A stretch of 40,398 bases of DNA from Nemertoderma westbladi. Taxonomy: Eukaryota; Xenacoelomorpha; Nemertodermatida; Nemertodermatidae. The translations under genes were made by a program, and so were the position numbers. The stretch covers positions 1-40,398 of the forward strand of contig JAUCBJ010002114.1 in NCBI GenBank assembly GCA_032718475.1, read 5' to 3'. Under the pieces are notes generated by a model. It worked only from the letters and a program-made list of their open reading frames with translations, made no database searches and was not told the DNA's origin. This document shows, piece after piece, positions 10,926 to 21,300 of this stretch (the first letter of the stretch is position 1; the number at the start of each line of letters is the position of its first letter).

Positions 10926-11403
10926 CCCCTCAATCAGGTGGAGATTGGTAGATATTGATTTGGTGTAATCTTCACTCGTGTCCAAAGTTCTAACACTCTT
11001 CAATATCTTTACAAATATATGTCATTGACATCGGCTCTGTGGAGGCCTACCAGAAAGCGACCTATTAAACGATGGTGCATTATTATAAGATCATTGACTC
11101 GAACCTTGGCCAATAAACACACTCTATTTGCGATGTAAATTATAGTTCAAATACTGTGAGAGAAAATATAATGTTATCTCTTATGGTATCATATAATTAG
11201 ATTCAGAAAGACGCGCACAGAAAATTTTCGATATAACGGCATTACAGTAGTTAAATAACTAGTTGGGATTTAATAAATCGTAGCCCTTAGAAGTAAAACA
11301 AAATTTTAACTTGCATGAAATTATCTATCTCTTCATGGGTCGCCGTTTTTTAAAATCCTTGGCATACAGTAGTATAGTTGTTACCACGACCTACTATCAG
11401 ATA
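10926..11403. other. Non-coding spacer
   Basis: No supported gene or RNA. AT-rich sequence between two copies of the foldback family. Confidence 0.4.
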
Positions 11404-11500
11404 GGGGGGGAAACTGGACGCAATAAAAATTCATCCCTCTCCAGGGGAAATCCTCCAGTTTCCCCACCCCAGACACCCCCCCCCCCCCCCGTCTCCCTAC
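11404..11500 (+). mobile_element. Foldback/MITE-like element, copy C (internally deleted)
   Basis: Begins GGGGGGGAAACTGGACGCAA and continues through CATCCCTCTCCAGGGGAAAT exactly like copy B. It then jumps to the opposite end (CCAGTTTCCCC) and finishes in a C homopolymer. It is about 95 bp long, essentially the two termini joined. This copy shows the terminal sequence GGGGGAAACTGGACGCAA most clearly. Confidence 0.72.
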
Positions 11501-12171
11501 TATAGATACTACCTGCCAAGCTGCAGCTGCAAAGCCCCTAAATTTAGTGGGCCAGGTATTTCTCTCAGATAGAACCCCTGAAACAATATTCTAGCGCGTC
11601 GAAAGTACCTGGCCCTAACCAAAGTTCTGTCCTCTTTCAGATGGGGAAAATAAAAATGTAATAGCTCCTGTAGTTTTCAAGATATTGGGAATTCCTGGCA
11701 CCCATACCATAGGAATTTATAAATATTACTCAAAATACATCACCCTTCAAAGACTTTGGTATAACCGTACTGCATACAGTTTTGTTTTGTTGAATTCATT
11801 ATTAGTAATCGAAGGTGAGATTAGAAGTCAAATTTTCATTTTAAATTTTTTATAGACACAAAAAGAGCACCAAAAGTGCTAGATCTCGATAATGGGTCAT
11901 GTTGTTACTTCTTGATCAATGCAAGAGATAAGAAGGGGCGATATAGAACGTAGGACTAGTGCATTTTGAAAGTTGCATATTGACAGTTTATGTGTGAATG
12001 TCCCCATAGGCTACAAATGTGTTATATATCTTTAGTTGAAAGCCCCTGTGTGAGCCCTGTGCGTATTGTTGTTATTATATTGTTATGTGAGTACTGTTAT
12101 TATATACTACATTACAATTCACGGCTATTGTTCATAGATTTAACGATTTGTAATAAGAATTGAACATTAAA
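11501..12171. other. 5' flank of the P450 gene
   Basis: Non-coding. It presumably contains the P450 promoter and 5' UTR, but no diagnostic element could be assigned. TATATAC-like strings occur about 70-170 bases before the start codon and are not distinctive in this AT-rich sequence. Confidence 0.4.
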
Positions 12172-13668
12172 ATGGCCGAGATTATCTTATATATTTTGAT
12201 ATTCATCGTGATATCGATATTAATGTATTTAAAGATGAACAATCCATACCGCGGACTCAATTTACCAAGTTCGCCACGAATGCTCATCCCTTTTCTCGAT
12301 CCTCGAGTAAAGAGGGAAGTATCTGCTACTGGAGGGAACGTACCGTGGGCTCTCAGTAATATGTCGAAAGTATATGGAAATATTCTTAGAATTAAACGGG
12401 GGTTTAGACCAGTAATAGTCATGTTTGATTTTAAAGATATTAAAGATGCTTTTGTAGTGCAAGGGGCGAAAACAAGCGATAGAATACGTGTTGCTGTACT
12501 CAAAACCATAACTTTTGACAAGAAGAGAGGTCACACTGCCGGGGTAGTTAATTCAAGCGGACCTGTGTGGAAAGCTTCACGAAAGTTTACGCTCACTGTG
12601 TTTCGCAATTTGGGGTTAGGGAAAAACCTAATGGAAGAGCGAGTGTCACAGGAAGCGATGATGTTGAGTGAGTTTATTGGGAACGTGGACGGGCCATTCG
12701 ACACAAGGAAGATTTTGATAGCGAGTATCTCGAATGTTATATGTGGGATGGTGTTTGGACATCGGTTTGAATACAGCGATAAAAAGTTTCTGAAGATACT
12801 CCATATACTCGACGAATTCTTCCAACTTCTAGGAGCCCATCCGCCTACATTTCTCTTTAATTTCTTCACTAAAGTTCCTGGAACCAGTGCTTGGAGGGCA
12901 ATTCAAAAAAATAACGAAATAAAAGGATTTGTTAAGGAAGAAATTGATTCTCATAGAAAAGCGTTTGATGAAAATTGTTCCAACGATTTAATAGATGCCT
13001 ATTTGATTGAGGAAATGAAACATGGCGGGAATGACGACGTTTTCAATGAATTTGGTTTACAGATAATAGTTCGTGATTTATTTTTCGCCGGCACAGAGAC
13101 CACGAGCAGCTCTCTCAACTGGTCTATTCTCTTCATGATTTTGCATCCGGATGTGCAAAAGAGAGTCCAAGAGGAAATTGACAGGGTAGTTGGCCGTCAT
13201 AGGATGCCGAGGGCAGCGGATAAAAAGGATTTGATATTTGTATCCGCGGTGATTCAAGAGGTTCTCCGACGGGGTTGCATCGCTCCCGGCGCTGTCCCCC
13301 ACAAGGTATCGACTACTCTCAATGTCGGCGGATACGATATACCAAAGGGTATTGAGGTCGGATACAGTATCTTTTCGCTTTGTTTTAACGACAGCTGGGA
13401 AGAGCCAATGAAGTTCAACCCCGATAGGTTTATCGATGGGGACGGAAATCTGCGCACCATAGAATCATTTATCCCCTTTGGAATAGGGCCGCGAGCCTGC
13501 CTAGGGGAGAAGCTCGCTAAGATGGAACTGTTTATTTTCTTCGCTACTCTTATGCACCAATTCGAGTTCAGTATCCCAAAGGGTGCCAAGGTGCCGTCCA
13601 TGGAGTTTCGAATTGGTTTAACATTTACTCCGTTAGACTACCAAGTTTCCGCAACTCGCAGAAACTAA
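12172..13668 (+). CDS. Cytochrome P450, CYP2-clan-like, single exon, 498 aa
   Basis: Haem-thiolate mono-oxygenase predicted to sit on the cytosolic face of the ER and accept electrons from NADPH-P450 reductase. The start chosen is the ATG at 12172 (AAAATGG context, A at -3, G at +4); the frame extends to a TTG at 12160 but that is not needed. Residues 2-22 form a hydrophobic signal anchor, followed by a Pro/Arg hinge (LPSSPR). All family signatures are present: helix C WKASR (Trp133, Arg137), helix I FFAGTETT (304-311), helix K EVLR (Glu363, Arg366), the NPDRF meander (416-420), and haem loop FGIGPRACLG with axial Cys443. Length is normal and no frame break is seen. The lack of introns is either ancestral or due to retroposition; there is no clear poly(A) tail. 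Substrate and subfamily cannot be told. It is flanked by inverted copies of a foldback element. Confidence 0.95.
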   Translation: MAEIILYILIFIVISILMYLKMNNPYRGLNLPSSPRMLIPFLDPRVKREVSATGGNVPWALSNMSKVYGNILRIKRGFRPVIVMFDFKDIKDAFVVQGAKTSDRIRVAVLKTITFDKKRGHTAGVVNSSGPVWKASRKFTLTVFRNLGLGKNLMEERVSQEAMMLSEFIGNVDGPFDTRKILIASISNVICGMVFGHRFEYSDKKFLKILHILDEFFQLLGAHPPTFLFNFFTKVPGTSAWRAIQKNNEIKGFVKEEIDSHRKAFDENCSNDLIDAYLIEEMKHGGNDDVFNEFGLQIIVRDLFFAGTETTSSSLNWSILFMILHPDVQKRVQEEIDRVVGRHRMPRAADKKDLIFVSAVIQEVLRRGCIAPGAVPHKVSTTLNVGGYDIPKGIEVGYSIFSLCFNDSWEEPMKFNPDRFIDGDGNLRTIESFIPFGIGPRACLGEKLAKMELFIFFATLMHQFEFSIPKGAKVPSMEFRIGLTFTPLDYQVSATRRN

Positions 13669-14029
13669 AAAATGTGAATCTTTATTATCAAAATGTAGAA
13701 CTCAGGGATCAATTATTTCCATATTATATTTCCATGTGTTGCTACAATAATTCACAAATAATATAACTAATTATCTTTTAATTTATGTACAAATGTATGG
13801 GACTATGTCAAAAACAATGTATGTGGAATACTTATTAAGTTAGGCGCATTCACGTACACAGGGCCATGCCGTAGTGTTATCTGGGTCGGTGGCAGGGTGC
13901 GAGTTTTTCCTAGGTTTAACTTTATTACTGATGTCTGCCGAATGAAAATTTGGTAGATACCAATTTGACAAAAGATGCGTTTTTAATCAGACTTTCCGGC
14001 AAATGCCTGTAAATTACAGATAGTGAGGG
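13669..14029. other. 3' flank of the P450 gene
   Basis: AT-rich, non-coding. No canonical AATAAA could be placed close to the stop codon with confidence. Confidence 0.4.
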
Positions 14030-14281
14030 AGGGGGGGGGGGGGGGGGGGGGGGGGACTGGACGCAATAAAAATACATCCCTCTCCAGGGGAAATTGGACG
14101 CAAATAACAGATGATTACTCTCAAAAATAAAACTGTAACCTGTTCTATTGTGTTTAGTTTATTGTTTTGGTTGAAATAACGTTCCACTGAAACCTGTTCC
14201 TTTCCCTAAATGAGTTTCTAACATTGAGGCGGGATATGAATTCGCCAAGGCGGGTTTTGCGTCCAGTTTCCCCCTCTGTCT
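14030..14281 (+). mobile_element. Foldback/MITE-like element, copy B (best preserved)
   Basis: Starts with a long G homopolymer then ACTGGACGCAATAAAAA, and ends TTGCGTCCAGTTTCCCCC. The ends are inverted repeats of about 18 bp. A second, internal GGGGAAATTGGACGCAAAT echoes the terminus. It is about 250 bp with no coding capacity. It matches copy A in inverse orientation and copy C at both ends. It looks like a non-autonomous DNA transposon; no target-site duplication was convincingly identified because of the homopolymer edges. Confidence 0.75.
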
Positions 14282-15292
14282 CGTAAATTATTAAACTTGC
14301 TTCCATTCCCCATTTCTTTGGTTTAAATCAGGTAAGTATGTGATACAGTTTGCGCTGAAATACAAGTCAAGTTATATATTATACTCTAGTTAAACTGTAG
14401 CATATTAAAGTTAAACCTAGGAAGCACTTTAACCAAGCTGTATTCTCTGGCCGCTTAACTTTATTAGCTAATCTATATTTAGTATTTCAAGGCGCAATAG
14501 TTAATCAATAATGCCCAATAATTACTTGTTTAATAATGTTATATATATTGAATCAATATGTAATTAAAACAAAACTTCGGACTGAGTTGTTGTTCATCCT
14601 AGGTTCTGGTTAAATTATGAATTAATTAAATCTATGGATGTTAAAAACATAAAAATTATTTAATATTTATATTGGTTATTAATTGTTGTTGATATTGTAT
14701 CATATTAAATTATTTTGCAACTTTAGTTAATCATTTTATGGATGATACCACTACCACTACAATGAATGTCAAAACCGAACAACAATGTTGATATCGTCAA
14801 AACACTAACAACAGCGTTGTATCTTGGACAAAGCGCCATAAGGTTGCCCGGGGGGGAGGGTGGACGCGAAGTACCCCCATGGCACCCCATTATGGCAGAT
14901 GTCACCTTGATTTAGAGAAGCGGGTTAGGGAACCAAAACAACAAACCAAAGTAAACAGGTATTACAAAATTATGCAGGCAGGGGTTAGTAGAGGATTAAA
15001 TTAATAAAAAATGACCCGGCATTGGTTTATTAATATTTAATAAACCGGAAGTATTTATAACGGCATCTTATTGGCACAATCTTTGGGATTAACTCAAATT
15101 CCCCATATACTTGACAACGAATTTCATTATTAATAGTTAATATTGATTGTAATAATACTTTTTTTACAATTTATACGTTTTTACACAATATACTGTAATA
15201 ATATAAAAGCTAAGACTCCAAATAATATATATAATAATATGGATATCAAATTACCTGGCTATTCATTATCAGCCATTGGCATTAAAAATATT
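14282..15292. other. Non-coding AT-rich spacer
   Basis: Very AT-rich, with repeated TTAATTATTAAT-type strings. No supported gene, RNA or long repeat. Confidence 0.45.
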
Positions 15293-15506
15293 CGCCCATG
15301 TGAAGAATACCAGGTTTTCACTTTTCGTTTTCAGTCGACATTTTATTGGAATTTTATATATAAAGAATTTGTATTCTTTCAAATTTCTCCCTAGTAAGTG
15401 TTTTATAGCGCTTATTTCTGTATCATAACCTATACAGATACTTATTCGTTTATTGTTTTGGTTAGAATCAGCCCTTCTGAAATCTGTATACTTTCACATG
15501 GGCATC
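15293..15506. mobile_element. Foldback element, about 210 bp, GCCCATGTGAA termini
   Basis: The left end GCCCATGTGAAGAATACC is matched by the inverted right end GTATACTTTCACATGGGC, with weaker pairing continuing for about 25-30 bases. No coding capacity. It is structurally like a MITE. No other copy is seen in this window, so classification rests on structure alone. Confidence 0.5.
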
Positions 15507-16205
15507 ACATTTTAGACATAATCAATTAAAATTACACTGAAATTCCATATTACGAACAAAATTATAATTAATAGTTATGTTAATAATAATCCGCGATCAT
15601 ATAAAATGGGATTCACCCTGTCCATCAGTCCGTCCCCTTTCTCATCGATGTTACCACGGACGGGGGCCGCATTAACCATATGGATTGCGTCGAGAAACGA
15701 AACATTAAAAAAATGGAAGTTAGAAATGTTACACATTGCCTGGAATATAATGTGGTAATTCAGTGCCCCTGAATTACAATGTGTAACAAGGTATTGGAAA
15801 ACAAACTGCACAACATTAATTAAGGCAATGTTATTAAGGTAGTAGGTATTACGATTTACGGTGATTGGCAACTTAGGTGTTCTAACGTTACATGGCAAAG
15901 CAACAAATTTTACGGTAATCGTATTACAAATACGAACTTACAGAATTATGATATTAAGTTTTCACAATTTTAACTAAAGGCGAATTTTATAATTATACAA
16001 AAGATATTGTCCCATTTGGAAAAGTAGTAGATTATTTATACGTAACAGTAAAAAACCACATAAATATAATATAGTTGATATTCTTAATATAATGAATGTT
16101 AAAGTTAACCCCCTTCCGACGATTTTTTGCCGGAGGACAATTTTTTACAAATTCATTTCATTTTTTAAAACATCTAAAAATGTGTCTTAAAATAATATCA
16201 CCTAG
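15507..16205. other. Non-coding spacer with a strong hairpin
   Basis: At 15728-15789 there are two nested inverted repeats. The outer arms are TGTTACACATTG and its complement; the inner stem is GTAATTCAG/CTGAATTAC with loop TGCCC. A minus-strand open frame of 107 codons overlaps the hairpin but resembles nothing known and has no supporting features. Confidence 0.5.
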
Positions 16206-16787
16206 ACGACATACCGAGATAGGTAGACATACCGAGATAGGTAGACTAGACATACCGAGATAGGTAGACATACCGAGATAGGTAGACATACCGAGATAGG
16301 TAGACATACCGAGATAGGTAGACATACCGAGATAGGTAGACATACCGAGATAGGTAGACATACCGAGATAGGTAGACATACCGAGATAGGTAGACATACC
16401 GAGATAGGTAGACATACCGAGATAGGTAGACATACCGAGATAGGTAGACATACCGAGATAGGTAGACATACCGAGATAGGTAGACATACCGAGATAGGTA
16501 TACATACCGAGATAGGTAGACATACCGAGATAGGTAGACATACCGAAATAGGTAGACATACCGAGATAGGTAGACATACCGAGATAGGTAGACATACCGA
16601 GATAGGTAGACATACCGAGATAGGTAGACATACCGAGATAGGCAGACATACCGAGATAGGCAGACATACCGAAATAGGTAGACATACCGAGATAGGTAGA
16701 CATACCGAGATAGGTAGACATACCGAGATAGGTAGACATACCGAGATAGGTAGACATACCGAGATAGGTAGACATACCGAGATAGTT
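16206..16787. repeat. 18-bp minisatellite, about 32 units
   Basis: The unit is GACATACCGAGATAGGTA. One interruption near 16241 (GTAGACTAGACATACC) and a few point variants (GGCAGAC, GAAATAG, GTATACA) occur. Because 18 is a multiple of three, the minus strand reads a repeated hexapeptide MSTYLG for nearly 200 codons. The start codons are part of the repeat and nothing outside the array extends the frame, so it is not treated as a gene. Confidence 0.95.
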
Positions 16788-17989
16788 GGTAAAGTGGCGT
16801 TTTAATTTTATAATAGATTTTTGAAAGGAAGATGAAAAATAATTATTAAAATTTTATACAAAAGTGATTTTGCACCGTTTTTGAACAATTTATTTGTTAC
16901 CATGGTAAGAAATCTACAGTCTGTATACATCTACAAAAAAATAACAACAATTAAGGGGTGTCTCTGGGATATGAAAATGTTGATATGAGTACAATAGGAA
17001 AACTTTGGGTATATAGCAAGGATTATACAATTGCCTGAATTTCGATTAAAAATTGTTTTGGAATTCAAATATTACAGAAATTATCCATCGCCCAAGGCCA
17101 TAAAAAATTATTTCATTGAAATATTTCTGCGAAATAATTATTAAAGTCTATGAATTTTTTAAACCTTACCCTTATTAAATCAATAGACTTGCAAATCCAA
17201 TCCAACCAATAATTATGAAATAAACTCATTGGTCTGTATCAGTAGCACATAATATTGGGCAATCAATTTATTCATTAACATAGCACGGTGAGCTCGGTGA
17301 GCACGGTGAGCACAAATGTATTAGAGATCAATTACGTAAATTAACTATTTGAAAAAATATAAAAACATATGTAATATGTATGTATGCACTGTACTTAATG
17401 TAGCGAAAACACCTTGTGTATAATTTCAAGGGAAATTCAAAAATTAGTTTTTTTTTGAATTGCTGAAATCAAAATATACAAACCGGCAACTAGGGCACTG
17501 GGAGTAGCTATAGTCGAATAGAAGTACAGCTGATAAACTGCTGGACATTTTTCAAATGAACTTCGACGACTTGATGAAAGTCAATTTTCATGCGTAAAAT
17601 TATTACGTATTATTAAATGAAAATAAAATAGCTTTATATCCAGAACACTTGACAAATAATTACCTTAACTCGCTAACGCTAGCTAGGCAAATCTCGGGGT
17701 GAGCGGAAGAAATAAATAGTTATTAATATTCGTCATGTTTAGTCAATCACCAATGTTAGATCTAGATACCTCGCAATTAAATAAAGGTTTTAGCTTCTTC
17801 AATTCATTATATAATCAATAATAATAAATCATTAAAAAATGACCGCGCAGACTAACAGCTGTTAGGTTTATATTGTATAATGCCTGCAGCACTCGCATTA
17901 ACTGCAACTCTGTAAATGTAAAAATGGCTCAAAACCCATTAATCCGGTAAAACGGTCTTATTAATAAGGTGATTAGCAACCCATGGGCG
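16788..17989. other. Non-coding sequence downstream of the HOIP gene
   Basis: AT-rich. A short triplication of GAGC(A/T)CGGT lies at about 17283-17311. No gene recognised. The HOIP 3' UTR (minus strand) must begin just below 17990, but its poly(A) site could not be fixed. Confidence 0.45.
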
Positions 17990-18343
17990 TTACGCATCGC
18001 TCTCACCTATTGTCTCGCCGAGAGGAATTGTTTCCATAGTGAACCTCCTGACAAGATCTTCGAACTGTTTCTCCGTCATCCCGACCTGGTAGTCTGGGGC
18101 TCTACATCCGCTCCGAGCCAGACAGGCCCGCAATCCGTCCAGGTCCATTATGTGGACAGGGTCAATACGGTTACGGTTTAACAGGTCCACCAGATACTCC
18201 TTGTAATGTACGGAACACAACCCAGCCCCACCCTGCACCAACTTTCGGTCGCAGGAACGCTCCCGCCCTGCTTCAATCACTTCGACAACGCGACATCTAG
18301 TAAAGTCCCCCGCTTGTTCATCAACTACAGTATTAAATTCCAC
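17990..18343 (-). CDS. RNF31: HOIP/RNF31 last exon: C-terminal part of the LDD domain
   Basis: Encodes the last 117 residues of the HOIP-like protein. The exon is preceded on the minus strand by a strong acceptor, TATAATTTTTTTCATTTCAG, ending at 18344, and begins at GTG (18343) in phase 0. Joined to exon 1 it gives the run DNK|VEFNT, aligning with DNNVMFNT of vertebrate HOIP as I recall it. Further matches are CRVVE, GLCSVHYKEYLV and the closing TMETIPLGETI, all typical of the linear-ubiquitin-determining domain. That domain positions the acceptor ubiquitin so that Met1 is used. The stop TAA is at 17990-17992. The GTG at 18343 is a splice-junction codon, not a start. Confidence 0.93.
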   Translation of the reverse strand: MEFNTVVDEQAGDFTRCRVVEVIEAGRERSCDRKLVQGGAGLCSVHYKEYLVDLLNRNRIDPVHIMDLDGLRACLARSGCRAPDYQVGMTEKQFEDLVRRFTMETIPLGETIGESDA

Positions 18344-21300
18344 CTGAAATGAAAAAAATTATAACAAATATTTTCTTATTTTTTTCATATTTACCCAATA
18401 TGAAATCGCAACATTTATCATTTTGTATAAAAATAAATATTTAAACGAATATTAATTTATTATCTTCTTATTCGAATAAAAGTGAAATAAAGTAAAATCA
18501 AAATAAAATTTAGCTTTGTTTAAACTAACTTTTGTGTGGAAAAGCACAATTAATAACAAACTATATTATGCAGCTGTGTTTGAACCAACGTTATTACCAA
18601 ACTATAATATGCAGCTGTGTGTGAAGTGAACCAACCTTATTACCAAATTATATTATGCAGCTTTGTGTGAACTATCATTATTACCAAACTATATTATGAT
18701 ATGCAGCTGTGTGTGAACCAACCTTATTACCAAACTATATTATGCAGCTGTGTGTGAACCAAGCTTTAATACCAAATATTTTGCAGCTGTGTGTGAACCA
18801 ACCTTATTACCAAACTATATTTTGCAGCTGTGTGTGAGCCAACCTTTAATACCAAATATTTTGCAGCTGTGTGTGAACCAACCTTATTACCAAACTATAT
18901 TATGCAGCTGTGTGTGAACCAACCTAATTACCAAACTATATTATGCAGCTGTGTGTAAACCAACCTTATTACCAAACTATATTATGCAGCTGTGTGTGAA
19001 CCAACCTTTAATACCAAATATTTTGATGCTGTGTGTGAACCAACCTTATTACCAAACTATATTATGCAGCTGTGTGTGAAGCAACCTTATTACCAAACTA
19101 TATTATGCAGCTGTGTGTGAACCAACCTAATTACCAAACTATATTATGCAGCTGTGTGTGAAGCAACCTTATTACCAAACTATATTATGCAGCTGTGTGT
19201 AAACCAACCTTATTACCAAACTATATTATGCAGCTGTGTGTGAACCAACCTTTAATACCAAATATTTTGATGCTGTGTGTGAACCAACCTTATTACCAAA
19301 CTATATTATGCAGCTGTGTGTGAAGCAACCTTATTACCAAACTATATTATGCAGCTGTGTGTGAACCAACCTTTAATACCAAATATTTTGCAGCTGTGTG
19401 TGAACCAACCTTATTACCAAACTATATTACGCAGCTGTGTGTAAACCAACCTTATTTATTACCAAATTATATTATGCAGCTGTGTTTGAACCAAAGTTAT
19501 TACCAAACTATATTATGCAGCTGTGTGTGTGAACCAACCTTTAATACCAAATATTTTACAGCTGTGTGTGAACCAACCTTATTACCAAACTATATTATGC
19601 AGCTGTGTGTGAAGCAACCTTATTACCAAACTATATTACGCAGCTGTGTGTGAACCAACCTTAATTATTACCAAATTATATTATGCAGCTGTGTTTGAAC
19701 CAAAGTTATTACCAAACTATATTATGCAGCTGTGTGTGAACCAACCTTTAATACCAAATATTTTGCAGCTGTGTGTGAACCAACCTTATTACCAAACTAT
19801 ATTATGCGGCTGTGTGTGAACCAAACTTTAATACCAAATATTTTGCAGCTGTGTGTGACCATCCTTATTACCAAACTATATTATGCAGCTATGTGTGAAG
19901 CAACCTTTAATACCGAATATTTTGCAGCTGTGTGTGAACCAACTTATTACCAAACTATATTATGCAGCTGTGTGTGAACCAACCTTTAATACCAAATATT
20001 TTGCAGCTGTGTGTGAACCAACCTTATTACCAAACTATATTATGCAGCTGTAAGTGGACCAACCTTTAATACCAAATATTTTGCAGCTGTGTGTGAACCA
20101 ACCTTATTACCAAACTATATTATGCAGCTGTGTGTGAACCAACCTTATTACCAAACTATATTATGCAGCTGTGTGTGAAGCAACCTTATTACCAAACTAT
20201 ATTATGCAGCTGTGTGTGAACCAAGCTTTAATACCAAATATTTTGCAGCTGTGTGTGAACCAACCTTATTACCAAACTATATTTTGCAGCTGTGTGTGAG
20301 CCAACCTTTAATACCAAATATTTTGCAGCTGTGTGTGAACCAACCTTATTACCAAACTATATTATGCAGCTGTGTGTGAAGCAACCTTATTACCAAACTA
20401 TATTATGCAGCTGTGTGTAAACCAACCTTATTACCAAACTATATTATGCAGCTGTGTGTGAACCAACCTTTAATACCAAATATTTTGATGCTGTGTGTGA
20501 ACCAACCTTATTACCAAACTATATTATGCAGCTGTGTGTGAAGCAACCTTATTACCAAACTATATTATGCAGATGTGTGTGAACCAACCTTTAATACCAA
20601 ATATTTTGCAGCTGTGTGTGAACCAACCTTATTACCAAACTATATTACGCAGCTGTGTGTAAACCAACCTTATTTATTACCAAATTATATTATGCAGCTG
20701 TGTTTGAACCAAAGTTATTACCAAACTATATTATGCAGCTGTGTGTGTGAACCAACCTTTAATACCAAATATTTTACAGCTGTGTGTGAACCAACCTTAT
20801 TACCAAACTATATTATGCAGCTGTGTATGAAGCAACCTTATTACCAAACTATATTACGCAGCTGTGTGTGAACCAACCTTAATTATTACCAAATTATATT
20901 ATGCAGCTGTGTTTGAACCAAAGTTATTACCAAACTATATTATGCAGCTGTGTGTGAACCAACCTTTAATACCAAATATTTTGCAGCTGTGTGTGAACCA
21001 ACCTTATTACCAAACTATATTATGCGGCTGTGTGTGAACCAAACTTTAATACCAAATATTTTGCAGCTGTGTGTGACCATCCTTATTACCAAACTATATT
21101 ATGCAGCTGTGTGTGAAGCAACCTTTAATACCGAATATTTTGCAGCTGTGTGTGAACCAACTTATTACCAAACTATATTATGCAGCTGTGTGTGAACCAA
21201 CCTTTAATACCAAATATTTTGCAGCTGTGTGTGAACCAACCTTATTACCAAACTATATTATGCAGCTGTAAGTGGACCAACCTTTAATACTAAATATTTT

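Noticed and set aside
12160-12171. Earlier start for the P450 at a TTG
   Set aside because: TTG is not a normal animal start; the ATG at 12172 has good context and directly begins the membrane anchor.
15575-15898. 107-codon minus-strand frame
   Set aside because: Overlaps the nested hairpin; composition and sequence give no support for coding.
16158-16775. 205-codon MSTYLG-repeat frame
   Set aside because: Generated by an 18-bp tandem repeat; no flanking coding sequence, signal peptide or splice support.
18341-18343. GTG as start of an independent 117-residue protein
   Set aside because: It follows a strong acceptor and continues the HOIP LDD in phase; it is an internal codon.
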